This document shows, piece by piece, positions 5,927-7,365 of a stretch of DNA of 7,365 nt. Position 1 is the stretch's first letter. Each line of letters begins with the position of its first letter. The notes beneath the pieces were generated by a model. It worked only from the letters and a program-made list of their open reading frames with translations. It was not told the origin of the DNA and did not search any database. Source of the DNA: an uncultured Eubacteriales bacterium (GTDB lineage Bacteria > Bacillota > Clostridia > Peptostreptococcales > Anaerovoracaceae); assembly GCA_902793875.1 (NCBI GenBank), contig CADBFL010000189.1:1-7365 (forward strand). Reading direction: 5' to 3'. The position numbers and the translations under genes are program-made.

Positions 5927-7315
5927 ATGCACAGATACATCATGAATGTATATACATTTCTGATCAGATGCATGGGAGGCCTTTCGGCTCATATCGGACA
6001 AAAAACAAAGCATACGGTGATCTGCCTTGTGGTGGCGGTCTTATCCGCGCTGGGACTGATAAGGCCGCTGAAGTATTCGCTGAGGGTCACTTTTTTTAAT
6101 TACAACGACATGGTGTTTACCGTTACAGGAGTAATCGCCCTGCTTGCGCTGATGATCGTGACCGCTGACAAAGACGCCGATCTCAGAAAGACCGCTTATA
6201 ACAGACCGTGCGTGTACGGCTGGCTGCTGTGCTTCATAATGATATTCGCGACGTCTTTCATAAATCCGGTGAGCGGAGAGTACCGCATATGGGCCGTTGT
6301 GAGCCTGCTCATATCTCTTCCGTCTGTCATGATATGGGCCGCGCGTGATGATTACGGGCAGTACTGCGATCTAATCGCAAAGGTCATGACAGCGGCGGCC
6401 TGCATCTTCGTGATCCTTAACCTGATAGTTGTTCCCTTCCTGAGGCCGGACGAAACACCCATCTATACCGGGCTGATGGATAACCCGAACGGAAACGGGA
6501 TGGTAGTCATAGGACTGTACGCGGCAAGCCTCTTTCTTCTGCTGACAGATGACAGGGCTCTTCTTCCGTGCTCGCTTGTGATGAGCTTCTGCATCGCGCT
6601 GGCTTATGTCAGCGAGTGCAGGACTGCAGAGCTCGCGATCCTGCTGGAATCGCTTCTGGGTGCGGGCTATTGCATAAGGTCGGCCGGTCGGGAGGGAAAG
6701 ACAGCGGATGTAAGAAAAATAATACTGACATGCGCAGCGATCATCGTGATAGCGCTGGCGGCGTCGTTCGTCCTGAGAGAGATCGGGAAGACCGACCTCA
6801 ACGCCTACGCCGAAGACAACTATAAATTCATTACATCCGATGAAGACGTGCCTGAATGCCTGAAGACACTTGACCTGATGACGGCCAGAAGGGTAAGCAT
6901 ATGGAGGGCTTTCATATGTGAGTCGACACTCTGGGGCAACGGCACCCCGGAGGAGCCTCTGATCAAAACCTTTGAAGCATCGGTCTATGCGCATAACAAC
7001 GCCATCGAGATACTGTACACTTCGGGTGTGCTCGCTTTTGCCGGATATGTGATCTTCCTGATGTCCGGTATAGTCTTCGTGATCCGCTGCATGCTCGGAA
7101 GATACGGCTATAAAAAGGAGCATCTTCTGGTGATGCTGGCCTTCACCGGCTATTTTACCGAGGCGATGATGGAGGTGCTCATGTATCCGGTGAGCCACAT
7201 GCCCGCCATACTGCTCAACCTGTGCATGATGCCGATATTCATAAAACATCCGCGCTGCTCCGCAACTGACAGAAAGAAATTATCCGGACGCGGTAAATTG
7301 TCAGCGCATATGTGA
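5927..7315 (+). CDS. O-antigen ligase / Wzy-type polysaccharide polymerase family membrane protein
   Basis: This 462-residue protein has about ten to eleven predicted membrane segments, roughly 31-47, 61-80, 95-113, 119-138, 150-172, 188-206, 210-228, 265-283, 366-388, 398-418 and 425-440. It follows the O-antigen ligase (Wzy_C) pattern: NPNGNG (186-191) matches the family NPN motif in a membrane-edge loop, SECRTAE (229-235) matches the S-x-R-T/S-A segment, and the large extracytoplasmic loop (about 284-365) holds RRVSIWRAF (321-329), GNG (337-339) and HNNAIEIL (356-363), which corresponds to the family HNxxL motif with its conserved histidine. Such proteins join undecaprenyl-linked repeat units into chains or pass finished glycan to an acceptor on the outer face of the membrane. 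Sequence alone does not separate these roles; the Wzz-like neighbour and MurJ-type flippase favour polymerase. The gene ends with tandem stops TGA TAA (7313-7318). The last 20 or so residues are basic and cytoplasmic. Confidence 0.87.
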   Translation: MHRYIMNVYTFLIRCMGGLSAHIGQKTKHTVICLVVAVLSALGLIRPLKYSLRVTFFNYNDMVFTVTGVIALLALMIVTADKDADLRKTAYNRPCVYGWLLCFIMIFATSFINPVSGEYRIWAVVSLLISLPSVMIWAARDDYGQYCDLIAKVMTAAACIFVILNLIVVPFLRPDETPIYTGLMDNPNGNGMVVIGLYAASLFLLLTDDRALLPCSLVMSFCIALAYVSECRTAELAILLESLLGAGYCIRSAGREGKTADVRKIILTCAAIIVIALAASFVLREIGKTDLNAYAEDNYKFITSDEDVPECLKTLDLMTARRVSIWRAFICESTLWGNGTPEEPLIKTFEASVYAHNNAIEILYTSGVLAFAGYVIFLMSGIVFVIRCMLGRYGYKKEHLLVMLAFTGYFTEAMMEVLMYPVSHMPAILLNLCMMPIFIKHPRCSATDRKKLSGRGKLSAHM

Positions 7316-7358
7316 TAAACTGAACAGAAGGGTGAAGGGCAGAAGGATTCTTTAAAAC

Positions 7359-7365
7359 AGGGAGG
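7359..7365 (+). promoter_or_regulatory. Ribosome binding site for a gene beyond the window
   Basis: AGGGAGG forms the final seven bases and is a strong Shine-Dalgarno match. The 50 bases after the polymerase stop contain no ORF of note, so a further + strand gene probably starts within about 15 bases after the window, in the same operon as the polymerase. Confidence 0.6.

Noticed and set aside
6371..7249. 292-codon open frame on the - strand
   Set aside because: It lies wholly antisense to the polymerase gene, whose motifs are clear. The translation is rich in His, Gln, Arg and Tyr with no recognisable domain, as expected from the antisense of a membrane protein gene.

Overview
The window is part of a surface-polysaccharide (capsule, exopolysaccharide or cell-wall glycan) biosynthesis locus. 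The organism is most likely an anaerobic Firmicute of the class Clostridia. This rests on protein style (a two-transmembrane Wzz-like protein of Gram-positive type and an Fe-S/FrhB-type oxidoreductase domain inside a glycan gene), good AAGGAGG-type ribosome binding sites, frequent ATA and AGA codons, and a base composition of about half GC by eye. Genus or species cannot be named from this sequence alone.

Layout. Bases 1-1929 (+) hold the 3' part of a large fusion gene: a polysaccharide pyruvyl transferase domain, then two 4Fe-4S motifs, then an FrhB/FdhB-type (coenzyme F420 hydrogenase beta-like) domain. Its frame is open through base 1 and encodes the family GSDQVWNP motif upstream of the first in-frame ATG, so the true start lies outside the window. 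Bases 1952-2792 (+) hold an AAC(3)-family acetyltransferase split by a frameshift; alignment by eye suggests a deletion of about nine codons rather than a one-base error. Bases 2837-4345 (+) encode a MurJ/MviN-type flippase. Running toward it from the other strand (4356-5822, -) is a Wzz-like chain-length/co-polymerase protein with two membrane segments and a cytoplasmic tail that looks like a BY-kinase domain lacking its Walker A motif. A 104-base divergent intergenic region (5823-5926) with two strong Shine-Dalgarno sequences and a small perfect palindrome separates it from an O-antigen ligase/Wzy-type polymerase gene (5927-7315, +). The window ends on a strong Shine-Dalgarno sequence, so another + strand gene probably starts just past base 7365.

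How it fits together. The set supplies modification (pyruvyl transfer, a possible redox step, and a formerly acetylating enzyme), export of the lipid-linked repeat unit (MurJ-like flippase), polymerisation or ligation (Wzy/WaaL-type protein) and chain-length control (Wzz-like protein). No glycosyltransferase or initiating sugar-phosphate transferase lies inside the window; these presumably sit in flanking sequence. The points most worth a second look are the pyruvyl transferase/Fe-S/FrhB fusion, the MurJ-like flippase that lacks arginines important in lipid II flipping, the kinase-like tail without a P-loop, and the internal deletion in the acetyltransferase. No RNA genes, CRISPR arrays, insertion sequences or attachment sites were seen.
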